Of a DNA stretch of 64,000 bases, positions 61,401 through 64,000 are shown one piece after another. Numbering within the stretch: the stretch's first letter is position 1; the number at the start of each line of letters is the position of its first letter. Origin of the DNA: Watersipora subatra (Eukaryota > Bryozoa > Gymnolaemata > Cheilostomatida > Watersiporidae); contig NC_088714.1 of the NCBI RefSeq assembly GCF_963576615.1, positions 496,001-560,000 on the forward strand, written 5' to 3'. A model generated the notes under the pieces. That model saw only the letters and a program-made list of their open reading frames with translations. It was not told the origin of the DNA and ran no database searches. Made by a program: the position numbers and the translations under genes.

Positions 61401-63902
61401 AACCCTCACTGGGACCATGAACGTCTCTTCCAGGTTAGTTACTAGCAGCTTCTGACAAACTTATTTTATGTACATTCGATATGTAATCATTAACTCAGCA
61501 ACAATGCTACAGATATTGATGTCTATGTGGGGCAACTTAACAATTATTGGTTCAGTAAACGCATGTCTTATGTTTGTCTCCCCGTGAGTAAGCAATTCCT
61601 AAAATAAGTTAAACTTTTCTACAGGAAACGAGGAAGATTATATCAGGTATCCAGAGCAGCACACACTACTATGAATATCTTCCACTCATCATTGGCAATG
61701 GGACAATAAGCAAGTACGAGTTGAACAACTACACAGGATTTGACCATGAAGTCAACCCTTCCTCACTGTAAGTGTCACTCTAAATGTACTCTCAGTTATT
61801 TCTACTTAGTTCAGGCGGGGCACTTCATCACCACCCTCAATTACCTACATGTAGGGTCCTCAGGCTATAACTACTTGCTTGTTTAATAAAGCTCTTTAAA
61901 TTGTTAAATTCTAAATCAGATACTATGTGACACAATACATATGAGTTTATAACAGAATGACATTGCCTTTGCTTACAGGAATGAGTTGGCACACGCAGCT
62001 TTCAGGTTCGGACATTCGACAGTAGGTGGCAGGTTCTCCGTTCTCAAAGATGACGGATCAGAAGACTTCTTAGACCTTACACAGAACTTCAACAACCCTG
62101 ATCTTCTCTATGATGGAGGTGAGATCTCATACTGACTGACATATTTATCAACTAGTAGAGGCGGATGGCACTACGGGAAGTGAACAGTGATAGCTAATTA
62201 TACTATAAATTTATCCCTTCTAATACTAGTCATTCATGTTACAGGTTACCAGCAGTGTCTTAAGGGTCTACAGAAAGATGTACCATGGTTGGTTGACAGG
62301 AACTACCCAGTAGCAGTGAGTATTTTCTTTATAGACATCTAGTACCTCTATTTATGTCAAGTTCATTGCAATCAGCTGTCTATTGCCATACAATGGTTGC
62401 GACCTCGTCCAAACCTGACAGTTTGCTTTTGAATATTTAGATGAGAGACACCCTGTTTGCTGTCAAAAAGGATATCGTTTCATTGAACATCAACAGAGGA
62501 AGAGATCATGGTTTTCCTCCTTACGTGGCATACAGGTATGGTAGAGCTCAGTGGTGTTTCTCTCAATACCAATAGTCTGTTCATTCATAAATGTCTCTAG
62601 TACCATCTCAACCAACACCTTGAGCTCTCTTTTTACTTCATATTGAGGCAGAGCTATAAAATAATATATGTAAATATTGTTTTACTCTATTATAGACGTC
62701 ACTACGGGCTGAGTATTCCACGAACATTTGAAGATCTCAAGGACACACACCCTGAAGAAGTTGTAGAGGCCCTACGTAAAGTTTATACAACTGTCACTGA
62801 TATAGAACTATATATCGGAGGTAAATAACTATATCATTCACATATTCGGCTGTAAAGTCATCACTGAGTATGACCAGTGGTCCATTTTATTGATTTTGGT
62901 TCAGAATAATCATAAAGTTTGAACTAACCTTTAGGTATCACAGAGAAGCCACTCACCGGAGCTTCTGTCGGAGAACTCTTTGCCAATATCATAGGTGATG
63001 GATTTGCCAGAATTAGGAATGGAGACAGACTCTTTTTTGAAAGCCCAGAGAGCGGCCTCACTCAAGGTAAATATATTCACCTCTAGTTTCTCCTCAGTGT
63101 TCAGGTTCGAATATATTACTTTAGATTTGTCCTCTCATTGTTCACAAAATTCAAAAAATCGAGGTAAATTCAGCAACTATGAAAGATGAAGAGTACAAAT
63201 TTACATAGAAAGGTGATGGCTAACTTTGCTCTAAAGGTTTATTTTATTATAATGCCTCTGGTATTAACTGCTCTCATGGCTCTCCTTTTTCTCTTACAGC
63301 TCAGATAGACAGCATCAAGGGATATAAATACAACAAGTTCTTATGTGACATCGGAGGCATGGCTAACATAAGCAGCAACGCTTTCATCATCGCTGGACGG
63401 TGAGTTGAATTTATCTTTTAAAATGCTGTCGAGAATGTTGACATTACAGCGTATAGCCTGTGAACCACAGTACTCTATGCAGTTATTTTTATTGTTGTTT
63501 GTTTGGATTACAGAAAAGGAGCGACTACAGTTGAATGTGACAGCCTTCCAGAACTTGACTTGGAGCTTTGGAGAGAAAACACTCAGACACCCCCTCAGTG
63601 CAGTTGGAGGGTTACTAACGAAGGACCCTGTTGCTTTGGTAGGTTACCGTCACACTTACCCACAAATCTTCTGCTGAATTTTCAACACGAGAAACCATTC
63701 TGTTTTCTACCTGATAAACAGGATCTAATTGGACATGATCCGTTTTGTAGGCAGCCAAACTTTGACAAGAACCTGTGAAGGAGATGTCGGTTGCCTCTGT
63801 GAGGGCTCTGATACCATCAAGGAACCATGCACTTGTGTCACTCCTGACTGTGTGAAGAGTTTATGGCGCAGATGTTTAAGCAAGCTGAGAGAGAGATGGT
63901 AG
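58468..63902 (+). CDS. Secreted animal heme peroxidase, copy F (20 exons, intact)
   Basis: Same layout as copy A with no stop noticed; exon 8 at 60194-60373 (GVSDLRTLEHF start, distal His), exon 13 at 61979-62118 (proximal His), exon 16 from 62696. Copy-specific residues include MGPLKYFF at the start, Ile for the first Val of exon 3, TLDGERN for TSDGERN in exon 4, and IGNGT for IGNET in exon 12, which still leaves a possible N-glycosylation motif. Intron 15 is 160 bp against 240 bp in copy E. From exon 16 to the window end the sequence appears identical to copy E. Heme-bonding acids are replaced by Ala and Thr as in the other copies. Confidence 0.9.
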
Positions 63903-64000
63903 AGAGACCAGAATATTCATGCTAATCCATCTACTGCCTTCCGTGCCATCATCTTGTACTTTATACACAATCTTTTACTGCTGTAAAAGTTTGTTGAACT
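63903..64000. other. 3' flank of copy F, cut by the window end
   Basis: About 100 bp of flank that matches the flank of copy E without a noticed difference. The spacer probably goes on beyond the window. Confidence 0.8.

Noticed and set aside
1-64000. tRNA or rRNA genes
   Set aside because: None recognised by eye; the only tRNA-like sequence is the retroelement primer-binding site.

Overview
The window reads as animal nuclear DNA: AT-rich sequence, genes split into many short exons by short GT-AG introns, and a secreted animal heme peroxidase. An early-branching invertebrate such as a sponge or cnidarian would fit, but this is a guess from gene style only and no species can be named.

Nearly the whole window is one tandem array on the + strand. 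A unit of about 10.4-11 kb is repeated, each holding a 20-exon peroxidase gene of about 5.5 kb and a spacer of about 5 kb. Six gene copies are present: A (5118-10686), B (16115-21624), C (22757-32403, broken and interrupted), D (37553-43060), E (47921-53423) and F (58468-63902). A, D, E and F appear intact; splicing copy A by eye gives 772 codons with every junction in phase. B carries a stop codon in exon 9. C has lost its promoter and exons 1-8, and exons 11-12 are replaced by a retroelement. The window opens inside a spacer, about 0.6 kb past where an earlier stop codon would lie, so the array probably continues to the left.

The predicted protein has a signal peptide, a short pro-region, a full animal heme peroxidase domain and a Cys-rich tail resembling a thrombospondin type 1 repeat. 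Distal His, catalytic Arg and proximal His are kept, but the two acidic residues that normally bond covalently to heme are replaced (Ala217 and Thr376 in copy A) in every copy that retains those exons.

Each spacer repeats the same landmarks: gene 3' flank, a 44-bp inverted repeat, a 59-bp inverted repeat, a 17/18-bp tandem repeat, a 31-bp minisatellite of very different length per unit (about 28, 23, 14, 5 and 6 copies), and a TATA-box promoter 69 bp before the ATG. Shared variants change partner along the units, so the array looks like a mosaic made by unequal crossing-over and gene conversion.

A GC-rich Ty3/Gypsy-type LTR element on the - strand (23464-30193) sits in copy C. Its two 830-bp LTRs look identical, so it is young; it is incomplete, and a partial second copy is attached at its right side.
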